The notes beneath the pieces were generated by a model that had not been told where the DNA came from, ran no database searches, and worked only from the letters and a program-made list of their open reading frames with translations. Of a DNA stretch of 64,000 nucleotides, positions 10,501-17,355 are shown piece by piece. The position numbers and the translations under genes were made by a program. The stretch spans positions 1,919,001 to 1,983,000 of the forward strand of contig NC_008321.1 of NCBI RefSeq assembly GCF_000014685.1, read 5' to 3'. Within the stretch, counting starts at the first letter, position 1. Every line of letters begins with the position of its first letter. Source of the stretch: Shewanella sp. MR-4. Its GTDB lineage: Bacteria > Pseudomonadota > Gammaproteobacteria > Enterobacterales > Shewanellaceae.

Positions 10501-10842
10501 AGTGTCGAGTTTTTCACGCACATCGAGACTTGCCATATCCATAGTGGTACCCCATTCGAACTCGAGTACCACATCAGACATGCCTGAGCGGGAGATAGAG
10601 CTTATCTTACGCAAGCCTTTCACCACACCGACGGCTTCTTCAATGGGTTTTGAAACCAATTGCTCCACTTCAACGGGCGCGGCACCGTCGTACATGGTTC
10701 TAATGGTCAAGGTGGGGTAGCTTAAATCGGGCAGGAGTTTTACTGCTAAGCGCGAAAACCCCACCATACCGAATAACATAATGGCCAGCATGAACATCCA
10801 TACCGTGACTGGCCGTTTAACTGAGGTGCTGATGATTGACAT
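7579..10842 (-). CDS. RND efflux pump subunit (HAE/AcrB type), first of two, with central insert
   Basis: A 1087-residue RND transporter, about 50-70 residues longer than its neighbour and than AcrB. It starts with SVKRPVTVWMFMLA before TM1, carries AIGLLVDNAIVVLEN in TM4, and has LAGIVVNNAIVLVDRIN in the second half. The extra length lies between TM6 and TM7, roughly residues 480-600. There a Lys-rich stretch (LIKKTPKEKPTTKLGKLK) is followed by a hydrophobic segment (PIVLIFSYLPSVLLTLALVI and onwards) that looks like one or two additional membrane-embedded helices. The gene sits 12 bases after the adaptor gene and overlaps the next RND gene by four bases. The C-terminal tail is polar and Ala/Thr-rich. 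It is probably one half of a heteromeric tripartite exporter with its neighbours; the substrate cannot be told. Confidence 0.93.
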   Translation of the reverse strand: MSIISTSVKRPVTVWMFMLAIMLFGMVGFSRLAVKLLPDLSYPTLTIRTMYDGAAPVEVEQLVSKPIEEAVGVVKGLRKISSISRSGMSDVVLEFEWGTTMDMASLDVREKLDTIALPLDVKKPLLLRFNPNLDPIMRLALSVPNASEAELKQMRTYAEEELKRRLEALSGVAAVRLSGGLEQEVHIQLNQEKLSQLNLNADDIKRRINEENINLSAGKVIQGDREYLVRTLNQFNSLEELGQVIVYRDAQTLVRLFEVATITDAFKERSDITRIGSQESIELAIYKEGDANTVAVAKKLRDELVKINQDPKQNKLEVIYDQSEFIESAVSEVTSSALMGSILSMLVIYLFLRNIIPTLIISISIPFSVIATFNMMYFADISLNIMSLGGIALAIGLLVDNAIVVLENIDRCRSEGMSKLDAAVTGTKEVAGAIFASTMTTLAVFVPLVFVDGIAGALFSDQALTVTFALLASLLVALTSIPMLASREGFTALPELIKKTPKEKPTTKLGKLKHYSATVFSFPIVLIFSYLPSVLLTLALVIGRFFSWLLGLVMRPLSSGFNFVYHAIESVYHKLLAMALRKQVATLLLTIGITGACISLLPRLGMELIPPMNQGEFYVEILLPPGTAVGETDKVLQQLAMSIKDRPEVKHAYSQAGSGGLMTSDTARGGENWGRLQVVLSDHTAYHQVTQVLRDTARRIPELEAKIEQPELFSFKTPLEIELSGYDLHLLKRSADNLVKALSASDRFADVNTSLRDGQPELSIRFDHARLAALGMDAPTVANRIAQRVGGTVASQYTVRDRKIDILVRSELDERDQISDIDALIINPNSQQPIALSAVAEVSLQLGPSAINRISQQRVALVSANLAYGDLSDAVAEAQQILSAQVLPASVQARFGGQNEEMEHSFQSLKIALILAVFLVYLVMASQFESLLHPLLILFAVPMALAGSVLGLYITQTHLSVVVFIGLIMLAGIVVNNAIVLVDRINQLRTEGVDKLEAIKVAAKSRLRPIMMTTLTTTLGLLPMALGLGDGSEVRAPMAITVIFGLSLSTLLTLIVIPVLYALFDRKKFEHTATAQDNTAETAEARL

Positions 10843-10854
10843 GAAAGACTCCTA

Positions 10855-11931
10855 TCAGTTCTTCGCTGAGGCCAAATCGAGTGGGGTAATGACTTCAACT
10901 AAGGATTGGTCTTTCAAATTTTGCTGGCCACGGGTCACGACTTGCTCGCCGGGTTTGAGGCCGGAGACCACTTCCACCGCGTCGCCTTCACGGTAACCAA
11001 TTTCGACTTCACGGCGGTTGGCGCGATGATCTGCGCTCGTGCCATCAATCACATACAGGGCTTGTTTGTTGTCTTGGTTGATCAGGGCGCTGTAGGGCAC
11101 AGTGATTACATTTTCATGGGTGTCATACTTCAATTCGACCCGAGTGAACATACCGGCCTTTAAATGGGCATTCTGATTCGGTACGGCTAACGTCACTTTA
11201 AAGGTGCCGCTCTGTGGGTCGACCACTGGGCTTATCCGCAATACTTTCGCGTGGATAGCGTTTTTACTCTGCTGATTACTAAAGACTTGGGCTTCTTGGC
11301 CTAAACGCAGGCTAGTTAATTGCTGCTCGGGTAAATGCACAATCCCGTGCAGCTCGTCTTGATTGACGATATAAAACAGATCCCCAAACTCCTTCGCCAT
11401 GTTACCAGCCTTCACATAACGCTTAGCAATAATGCCATTGATGGGGGAGACCACATGGCTTTCTTTGACTTGTAGTTCGGCAAGATCGCGTTTGGCGATA
11501 GCGGCCTGTAGGTTGTACTCAAGCTTGGCCATCGAGTCGGCACTGATAAACTCTTTGTTGCTCATTTTCTTTAAGCGGTTTAACTCTTGCTCGATGATTT
11601 TCACTTCGGCTTCGGAGCGGTCGAGATCGTATTGCTGACGTTTAGCATCGATAACCGCGAGGATTTGACCTTTTTGTACCCGGTCACCTTCTTCGACATT
11701 AATGGCTTCGATAAGGCCGGCAATGCGGCTGACGACATTGGCTTCCTGCGGAGCTTCGAGGGTCGCCGTAGTGCTATAAAACGAAGACACATTACCCTGC
11801 AGTACGGTAGTGGTTTCGACGGGGATGGCATATTGTTCTTCTTTTTTAGCCACTTCCTCTTCGCCGCATGCCGCTAACATTGACACTAACAGCACGGGTA
11901 GGGCGAACTTAGCAATTTTTGACTTTTCCAT
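10855..11931 (-). CDS. RND periplasmic adaptor (membrane fusion protein), lipoprotein
   Basis: An adaptor of the HlyD/AcrA family, 358 residues from the chosen start. It has a lipoprotein signal peptide ending in lipobox LAAC (Cys22), so it should be anchored to the inner membrane by lipid. The usual domain order is visible. A split lipoyl domain includes VVSRIAGLIEAINVEEGDRV and HVVSPINGIIAKRYVKAGN. Between its halves lies an alpha-helical hairpin rich in Glu, Lys and Leu (VKIIEQELNRLKKM). A beta-barrel and membrane-proximal domain follow, ending LKPGEQVVTRGQQNL. I prefer the ATG at 11931 to the in-frame ATG at 11952, because it leaves a compact signal peptide and has AGG upstream; this is not certain. 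It is the first gene of the three-gene pump operon. Confidence 0.9.
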   Translation of the reverse strand: MEKSKIAKFALPVLLVSMLAACGEEEVAKKEEQYAIPVETTTVLQGNVSSFYSTTATLEAPQEANVVSRIAGLIEAINVEEGDRVQKGQILAVIDAKRQQYDLDRSEAEVKIIEQELNRLKKMSNKEFISADSMAKLEYNLQAAIAKRDLAELQVKESHVVSPINGIIAKRYVKAGNMAKEFGDLFYIVNQDELHGIVHLPEQQLTSLRLGQEAQVFSNQQSKNAIHAKVLRISPVVDPQSGTFKVTLAVPNQNAHLKAGMFTRVELKYDTHENVITVPYSALINQDNKQALYVIDGTSADHRANRREVEIGYREGDAVEVVSGLKPGEQVVTRGQQNLKDQSLVEVITPLDLASAKN

Positions 11932-12177
11932 AAGAGTATTACCTGTAGTCATTTTTGTGATGCCATCTTAAAGCGAAAAACATGCCAAAATTAAAAATAC
12001 ATTAATTTCAGTAAATTAACTTAAAATTATGAGATTGTGGATTAGGCAAACTTACTAAATGTAGCTAAAAAGTTTAAAAAGTGATGAGAAATGCTAAATA
12101 ACCTGTGAGGAGAGATTGGCTATTGTGCTAGCGGGACTGATGGGAGAGAGAAGGGCGTGGATAAAAAATACCAATAA

Positions 12178-12200
12178 AAAAGCGCCCAGAGGGCGCTTTT
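12178..12200 (-). terminator. Terminator of gltA
   Basis: AAAAGCGCCC (12178-12187) pairs with GGGCGCTTTT (12191-12200) around AGA. On the minus strand a T-run follows directly, 16 bases beyond the gltA stop codon. Confidence 0.92.
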
Positions 12201-12215
12201 ATCGATAAATGCAGT

Positions 12216-13502
12216 TTAGCGTTTATCTTGGCTAACGAAGTCACGCGCAGTCTCGCCAGTATATAGCTGACGTGGACGGCTGATCTTGTGACCAGGTTGA
12301 TCCAACATTTCTTTCCAGTGAGCAATCCAACCCACAGTACGTGCTAATGCAAACAGTACAGTGAACATACTAGTTGGAATACCAATGGCTTTCATGATGA
12401 TGCCAGAGTAGAAATCGACGTTTGGATAGAGTTTCTTCGAAATGAAGTACTCGTCTTCCAATGCGATACGCTCAAGTTCCATCGCAACATCTAATAATGG
12501 ATCTTGTACTTTCAGCTCTTTTAACACTTCGTGACAGGTTTCACGCATGACTTTGGCGCGTGGGTCAAAGTTTTTGTAAACACGGTGTCCGAAGCCCATC
12601 AGACGGAATGGGTCGTTCTTGTCTTTCGCACGGGCGATGAATTCAGGAATACGGTCCACTGAACCGATTTCTTCTAACATTTGTAGACAAGCTTCGTTCG
12701 CGCCGCCGTGTGCAGGGCCCCATAGAGAAGCAATACCCGCAGCGATACACGCGAATGGATTCGCGCCTGAAGAACCGGCTAAACGTACGGTTGACGTTGA
12801 CGCGTTTTGTTCGTGATCCGCATGTAGAATGAAGATACGATCCATAGCACGTTCAACGATTGGGTTTACCTTGTACTCTTCGCAAGGAACGGCAAACATC
12901 ATGCTTAAGAAGTTGCCTGCGTAGCTTAAGTCATTGCGTGGATAAACGAATGGCTGGCCAGAAGAGTACTTGTAGCACATAGCGGCAATCGTTGGCATTT
13001 TGGAGACTAGGCGATAAGCGGCGATTTCGCGGTGGCGAGGATCGTTGACATCGAGTGAGTCTTGATAAAATGCAGACAATGCACCAGTGACACCACATAA
13101 CATCGCCATAGGATGAGCATCACGACGGAAACCTCTAAAGAAGAAGGCGAGTTGCTCATGAACCATAGTGTGGGTTTTTACTGTGTGTACAAATTCAGCA
13201 TATTGCTCTTTCGTCGGCAGTTCACCGTAAAGCAGCAGGTAACACAGGTCTAAGTAATCTGAGTCAACGGCGAGTTGCTCGATTGGATAGCCGCGGTGTA
13301 ACAATATACCTTGATCGCCATCGATATAGGTAATTGCAGATTCACAGGAGGCTGTCGCGAGAAAACCTGGATCAAAAGTGAAGTAACCCTTGCTGCCAAG
13401 TTTACTGATATCGATTACGTCAAAACCAGCGGATCCTTGCTTTACTGGCAATTCTATCGAGTCGTTCCCTGGTAATTCTAATTTGGCTTTTAAATCAGCC
13501 AT
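12216..13502 (-). CDS. gltA: Citrate synthase (type II)
   Basis: Condenses oxaloacetate and acetyl-CoA to citrate at the entry of the TCA cycle. The 428-residue length fits the hexameric, NADH-sensitive type II enzymes of Gram-negative bacteria. Key segments are HADHEQNAST, the GFGHRVYKNFDPRA block with the catalytic His, and PNVDFYSGI with the catalytic Asp. The N-terminus has the small beta-domain of this class (LELPGNDSIELPVKQG). AAGGAG precedes the ATG. The gene is transcribed away from the sdh operon, with 416 bases between the two starts, so the promoters probably share regulators of respiratory state. Confidence 0.98.
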   Translation of the reverse strand: MADLKAKLELPGNDSIELPVKQGSAGFDVIDISKLGSKGYFTFDPGFLATASCESAITYIDGDQGILLHRGYPIEQLAVDSDYLDLCYLLLYGELPTKEQYAEFVHTVKTHTMVHEQLAFFFRGFRRDAHPMAMLCGVTGALSAFYQDSLDVNDPRHREIAAYRLVSKMPTIAAMCYKYSSGQPFVYPRNDLSYAGNFLSMMFAVPCEEYKVNPIVERAMDRIFILHADHEQNASTSTVRLAGSSGANPFACIAAGIASLWGPAHGGANEACLQMLEEIGSVDRIPEFIARAKDKNDPFRLMGFGHRVYKNFDPRAKVMRETCHEVLKELKVQDPLLDVAMELERIALEDEYFISKKLYPNVDFYSGIIMKAIGIPTSMFTVLFALARTVGWIAHWKEMLDQPGHKISRPRQLYTGETARDFVSQDKR

Positions 13503-13918
13503 ACCCCGTTCTCCTTACTTCGTTCTTATCTGTGAGTGCGGCATGTCAAACCGCCATTACTTTACAGCCATTCTAGATCACATTTCAATTTAAATAAGCG
13601 TTTAAATTTGTTAGACCATGGTATAAATCTCTTTACTTTCCTTGGTGCAGCTGGCACTTAGGTGAAAATATCCTTAAAAAAACAAAATTTGCATTCTGTG
13701 ATGTTTGTATTTGACATTTCGCGCGAGTATACTTGCCTCCGCCTAATAATGGCTGCAAACGATGATGTTAAAACACCCTTTGTTTACATGTTAAATAAGT
13801 GAGTGTTCAAATAGTTATCTGTTTGTTTAAACTTTGCTTTTGTGTTTACTTTTGCCCTGATTTACCCCTCGGTTTAAAGTTTGTACAAAAGCGGTTCACA
13901 TAACAAAAAAAATGCTCA
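13503..13918. promoter_or_regulatory. Divergent control region between gltA and sdhC
   Basis: A 416-base AT-rich region with no gene. An 8-bp inverted repeat AATTTAAA (13587-13594) / TTTAAATT (13601-13608) lies in the gltA leader or promoter. Near 13755-13800 there are closely spaced GTTAAAA, GTTTACATGTTAAA elements resembling the GTTAA direct repeats bound by ArcA, the known repressor of sdh in related bacteria. A TTGACA at 13711-13716 has no good -10 partner at 17 bases. These sites are read by eye and unproven. Confidence 0.45.
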
Positions 13919-14314
13919 ATGGAGCTGAGTGAGCAGAACGTGAAAAAGCAAAGACCTGTCCATTTAGATCTGCAGACCATTCGCTTTCCTGCAACAGCGA
14001 TTGTGTCAATTCTTCACCGTGTATCCGGTGTCATCATGCTGTTCGCTGTTGGCATTCTTATTTGGTTGCTAAATTCATCTTTAGCCTCCGCTGAAAGTTT
14101 CGCAGGCGTACAATCTCTGTTTGATAACTTCGTCGTGAAGTTCATCATGTGGGGCATTTTGACTGCACTGGCTTATCACTTATTCGGTGGCCTACGCCAC
14201 TTAGTAATGGATACCGGTCGTTGGGAAGAGTTGGCTTCGGGCACCGCCTCAGCGAAAGCTGTATTTGTACTGACGGTAGCCTTTTCAATTTTAGCGGGGT
14301 TATGGGTATGGTAA
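13919..14314 (+). CDS. sdhC: Succinate dehydrogenase cytochrome b556 subunit
   Basis: A membrane anchor of complex II that helps bind haem b and ubiquinone. Up to 131 residues with three transmembrane helices. The haem-ligand block YHLFGGLRHLVMD carries the conserved His, Gly, Arg-His and Asp pattern. SILHRVSGVIM in the first helix is the conserved Ser/Arg quinone-site region. The start is ambiguous: ATG at 13919 gives MELSEQNVKKQRP, while GTG at 13940 gives a protein beginning at KKQRPVHLDLQT, which I recall as the usual Shewanella N-terminus. I report the longer form. It is the first gene of sdhCDAB and overlaps sdhD. Confidence 0.95.
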   Translation: MELSEQNVKKQRPVHLDLQTIRFPATAIVSILHRVSGVIMLFAVGILIWLLNSSLASAESFAGVQSLFDNFVVKFIMWGILTALAYHLFGGLRHLVMDTGRWEELASGTASAKAVFVLTVAFSILAGLWVW

Positions 14315-14655
14315 CCAATGCAGCAAGTTTTGGACGCAGTGGTGTTCATGACTTTATTCTACTACGCGCTAGTGCAGTAATCCTCGCCTGTTACACCATT
14401 TTCATGGTTGGCTTTATTGCATGTAGTTCCCCTCTCACCTATGACGTTTGGCACGGCCTGTTTAGCGCTCTGCCAATGAAAGTGTTTACCCTGCTTGCGC
14501 TAGTTGCACTGCTTGTTCACGCCTGGATTGGTGTATGGCAAGTATTGACGGATTACGTCAAGTGCACTTCGTTACGCGGTGTTTTACAGTTCACCTTCGT
14601 CGTCACCGTCTTTTGTTATCTGGCGGCCGGCATTGTTATTGTGTGGGGTGTCTAA
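14308..14655 (+). CDS. sdhD: Succinate dehydrogenase hydrophobic membrane anchor subunit
   Basis: The second membrane anchor of complex II, 115 residues, three helices. LVHAWIGVWQVLTDYV near residue 70-85 is the conserved block that supplies the second haem His and the quinone-site Asp-Tyr. I place the start at ATG 14308, giving MVTNAASFGRSGVHDF. ATG 14302 two codons earlier is also possible, but the longer open frame back to 14149 is only out-of-frame sdhC sequence. It overlaps the end of sdhC by seven bases and abuts sdhA, so translation is probably coupled. Confidence 0.95.
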   Translation: MVTNAASFGRSGVHDFILLRASAVILACYTIFMVGFIACSSPLTYDVWHGLFSALPMKVFTLLALVALLVHAWIGVWQVLTDYVKCTSLRGVLQFTFVVTVFCYLAAGIVIVWGV

Positions 14656-16422
14656 GTGAGTATTCCAGTACGTGAGTTTGATGCTGTAGTGATTGGTGCC
14701 GGCGGTGCCGGTATGCGCGCAGCATTACAGATTTCTAAAGAAGGTAAGAGCTGTGCGCTTTTATCTAAAGTATTCCCAACCCGTTCTCATACCGTATCTG
14801 CGCAGGGTGGTATCACCGTTGCGTTAGGTAACGCCCATGAAGACCATTGGGAACAACACATGTACGATACCGTAAAAGGTTCCGACTTTATCGGTGACCA
14901 AGACGCTATCGAATTCATGTGTCAAACCGGTCCAGAAGCCATTATTGAACTCGAGCATATGGGTTTACCCTTCTCTCGTTTCGATAACGGTAAGATTTAC
15001 CAACGTCCTTTCGGTGGTCAATCTAAAAACTTCGGTGGTGAACAAGCGGCGCGTACCGCTGCAGCGGCAGACCGTACCGGTCACGCACTCCTTCACTGCT
15101 TATACCAACAGAACGTTAAACACAAAACTCAAGTGTTTTCTGAATGGTATGCCCTCGATTTAGTGAAAAACCAAGACGGTGCCATCGTAGGTTGTACTGC
15201 GATTGAAATCGAAACCGGTGAGATCGTTTACTTCAAAGCCAAAGCCACTGTATTAGCTACAGGCGGTGCTGGTCGTATCTACGCATCAACCACAAACGCA
15301 CACATCAATACCGGTGACGGTGTTGGTATGGCAATGCGTGCTGGTGTTCAGATGCAAGATATGGAAATGTGGCAATTCCACCCAACCGGTATCGCTGGTG
15401 CGGGTGTACTTGTGACTGAAGGTTGTCGTGGTGAAGGCGGTTACCTGCTGAACAAAGACGGCGAGCGTTTCATGGAGCGTTATGCGCCAAACGCCAAGGA
15501 TTTAGCATCTCGTGACGTGGTAGCACGTTCTATGATGACTGAAATCCGTGAAGGCCGTGGTTTAGATGGTCCATTAGGCCCACACTGCTTACTGAAACTC
15601 GACCACTTAGGTAAAGAGACCTTAGAAGCCCGTCTACCAGGCGTGTGTGAACTTTCTCGTACCTTCGCGCATATCGATCCGGCCGATGGTCCAATCCCAG
15701 TTCTCCCAACCTGTCACTATATGATGGGTGGTCTGCCTACTAAGGTGAGCGGTCAAGTTATTCGTAAGAATGACGATGGCAGCGAGCAAGATGTGGTTGG
15801 TTTATTCGCAGTAGGTGAGATTGCCTGTGTGTCAGTACACGGTGCTAACCGCTTAGGCGGTAACTCTCTGCTCGACTTAGTGGTCTTTGGCCGCGCTGCG
15901 GGTCAACACTTAGGTAAAGCACTCGATGAGACTGCGGATCCAAAAGATGCGACCGATGCGGAAATTCAAGCGACTTTAGCACGCTTAAACCGCTGGGAAA
16001 GCAACAAGTCTGGCGAAGACCCAGCGCAAATCCGTAAAGATTTACAACTTTGCATGCAATTAAACTTCTCTGTATTCCGCCGTGGCGATGCAATGGCAGA
16101 AGGTTTAGAGCAGTTAAAAGCTATCCGTAAGCGTTTAGAAAATGCCAAGTTGTCTGATAACTCTCGTGAATTCAACACTCAACGTATTGAATGTTTAGAG
16201 TTAGACAACCTGATGGCGACGGCAATTGCCACTGCTTATGCTGCTAACTTCCGTACAGAGAGCCGTGGTGCTCACTCACGTGAAGACTATTTAGAGCGTG
16301 ATGATGATAACTGGTTATGTCACACCCTGTTTGACCCTGTGACTGAAACCATGGACCGTCGTGCTGTGAATATGGCGCCTAAGTTACGTGAAGCATTCCC
16401 GCCGAAGAAACGTACCTACTAG
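14656..16422 (+). CDS. sdhA: Succinate dehydrogenase flavoprotein subunit
   Basis: The catalytic subunit that oxidises succinate to fumarate. 588 residues, starting at GTG immediately after the sdhD stop. The Rossmann motif VVIGAGGAGMRAAL is at residues 11-24. RSHTVSAQGG follows, with His45 as the expected covalent FAD attachment site. Substrate-site blocks include QFHPTGIAGAGVL, RGEGGYLLN and HYMMGGLPTK. The C-terminal helical domain ends with SRGAHSREDY. All the features of an active enzyme are present and the length equals that of E. coli SdhA. Confidence 0.98.
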   Translation: MSIPVREFDAVVIGAGGAGMRAALQISKEGKSCALLSKVFPTRSHTVSAQGGITVALGNAHEDHWEQHMYDTVKGSDFIGDQDAIEFMCQTGPEAIIELEHMGLPFSRFDNGKIYQRPFGGQSKNFGGEQAARTAAAADRTGHALLHCLYQQNVKHKTQVFSEWYALDLVKNQDGAIVGCTAIEIETGEIVYFKAKATVLATGGAGRIYASTTNAHINTGDGVGMAMRAGVQMQDMEMWQFHPTGIAGAGVLVTEGCRGEGGYLLNKDGERFMERYAPNAKDLASRDVVARSMMTEIREGRGLDGPLGPHCLLKLDHLGKETLEARLPGVCELSRTFAHIDPADGPIPVLPTCHYMMGGLPTKVSGQVIRKNDDGSEQDVVGLFAVGEIACVSVHGANRLGGNSLLDLVVFGRAAGQHLGKALDETADPKDATDAEIQATLARLNRWESNKSGEDPAQIRKDLQLCMQLNFSVFRRGDAMAEGLEQLKAIRKRLENAKLSDNSREFNTQRIECLELDNLMATAIATAYAANFRTESRGAHSREDYLERDDDNWLCHTLFDPVTETMDRRAVNMAPKLREAFPPKKRTY

Positions 16423-16433
16423 GAGTTGCAAAG

Positions 16434-17141
16434 ATGAAATTGGAATTTGCAGTTTATCGTTACAATCCTGATGTAGATACAAAACCTTACATGCAGGATT
16501 ACAGCCTCGAAGTGGCTGAAGGCTCTGACATGATGGTGCTTGATGCACTGATCAAGTTAAAAGAACAGGACCCAACGTTAGCGTTCCGTCGCTCATGCCG
16601 TGAAGGTGTTTGCGGTAGTGACGGTGTGAACATGAACGGTAAAAACGGTCTGGCTTGTATTACGCCAATCTCTACCTTCAAAGGTAAGAAGTTGGAAATT
16701 CGTCCACTGCCAGGTATGCCAGTCGTACGTGACTTAGTGGTTGATTTAACTCAGTTCTACAAGCAGTACGAGAAGATCAAGCCGTTCCTCATCAACGATG
16801 AGAAGATGCCTGCTCGTGAACATTTACAGTCACCTGAACAGCGTGCGCATTTAGATGGTCTGTACGAATGTATCATGTGTGCATGTTGTTCTACGGCTTG
16901 TCCATCGTTCTGGTGGAATCCTGATAAGTTTATCGGTCCTAGCGGTCTGCTACACGCATACCGTTTCTTGATCGACAGCCGCGATACAGCGACAGAAGAA
17001 CGTCTTTCTGAGCTGGACGACGCCTACAGCGTGTTCCGTTGCCACGGCATCATGAACTGCGTTGACGTCTGTCCAAAAGGACTTAATCCGACTAAAGCAA
17101 TTGGTCACATTAAGTCAATGCTGCTTAAGCGAGCTGTGTAA
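16434..17141 (+). CDS. sdhB: Succinate dehydrogenase iron-sulfur subunit
   Basis: Carries electrons from the flavin to the quinone through three Fe-S clusters. 235 residues. The N-terminal ferredoxin-like domain has SCREGVCGSDG and a later GLACITP for the [2Fe-2S] cluster. In that block the third expected ligand position is an Asp (CGSDG), as in E. coli SdhB. The C-terminal domain has CIMCACCSTACPSFWW and CHGIMNCVDVCPKGLNP for the [4Fe-4S] and [3Fe-4S] clusters. AGGAG lies before the ATG, 11 bases after sdhA. A wobble-paired terminator follows the gene. Confidence 0.98.
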   Translation: MKLEFAVYRYNPDVDTKPYMQDYSLEVAEGSDMMVLDALIKLKEQDPTLAFRRSCREGVCGSDGVNMNGKNGLACITPISTFKGKKLEIRPLPGMPVVRDLVVDLTQFYKQYEKIKPFLINDEKMPAREHLQSPEQRAHLDGLYECIMCACCSTACPSFWWNPDKFIGPSGLLHAYRFLIDSRDTATEERLSELDDAYSVFRCHGIMNCVDVCPKGLNPTKAIGHIKSMLLKRAV

Positions 17142-17183
17142 TGCGAGAACCCGAGCTTAAATCAATAATAATATAGCTCTCGA

Positions 17184-17219
17184 AGAGTCACTTTCTGGGT
17201 ATAGAAGGTGGCTCTTTTG
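17184..17219 (+). terminator. Terminator after sdhB
   Basis: A 13-bp stem (17184-17196 with 17203-17215, loop GGGTAT) in which every position pairs if G-U wobbles are allowed, followed by TTTT. It suggests at least partial separation of sdhCDAB from sucA. Confidence 0.75.
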
Positions 17220-17355
17220 TGTATGTAATGGAAGACAACGCGCCGTGAAATCTGGATATCTAGGGGCGGCAAAATTTATGCGTCGAAGGTAATTGCTTGA
17301 GATTGCATATAAAAACTATGGCTAAGCACGTGTATAAAGTTTGAAAGGAATAGCA

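Noticed and set aside
13711..13750. Sigma-70 promoter for sdhC from TTGACA at 13711
   Set aside because: No -10 element is found at 16-18 bases; TATACT is too near and TAATAAT too far.
14149..14307. Extension of sdhD upstream to 14149
   Set aside because: The added residues are the out-of-frame translation of sdhC; the SdhD family begins near MVTNAASF.
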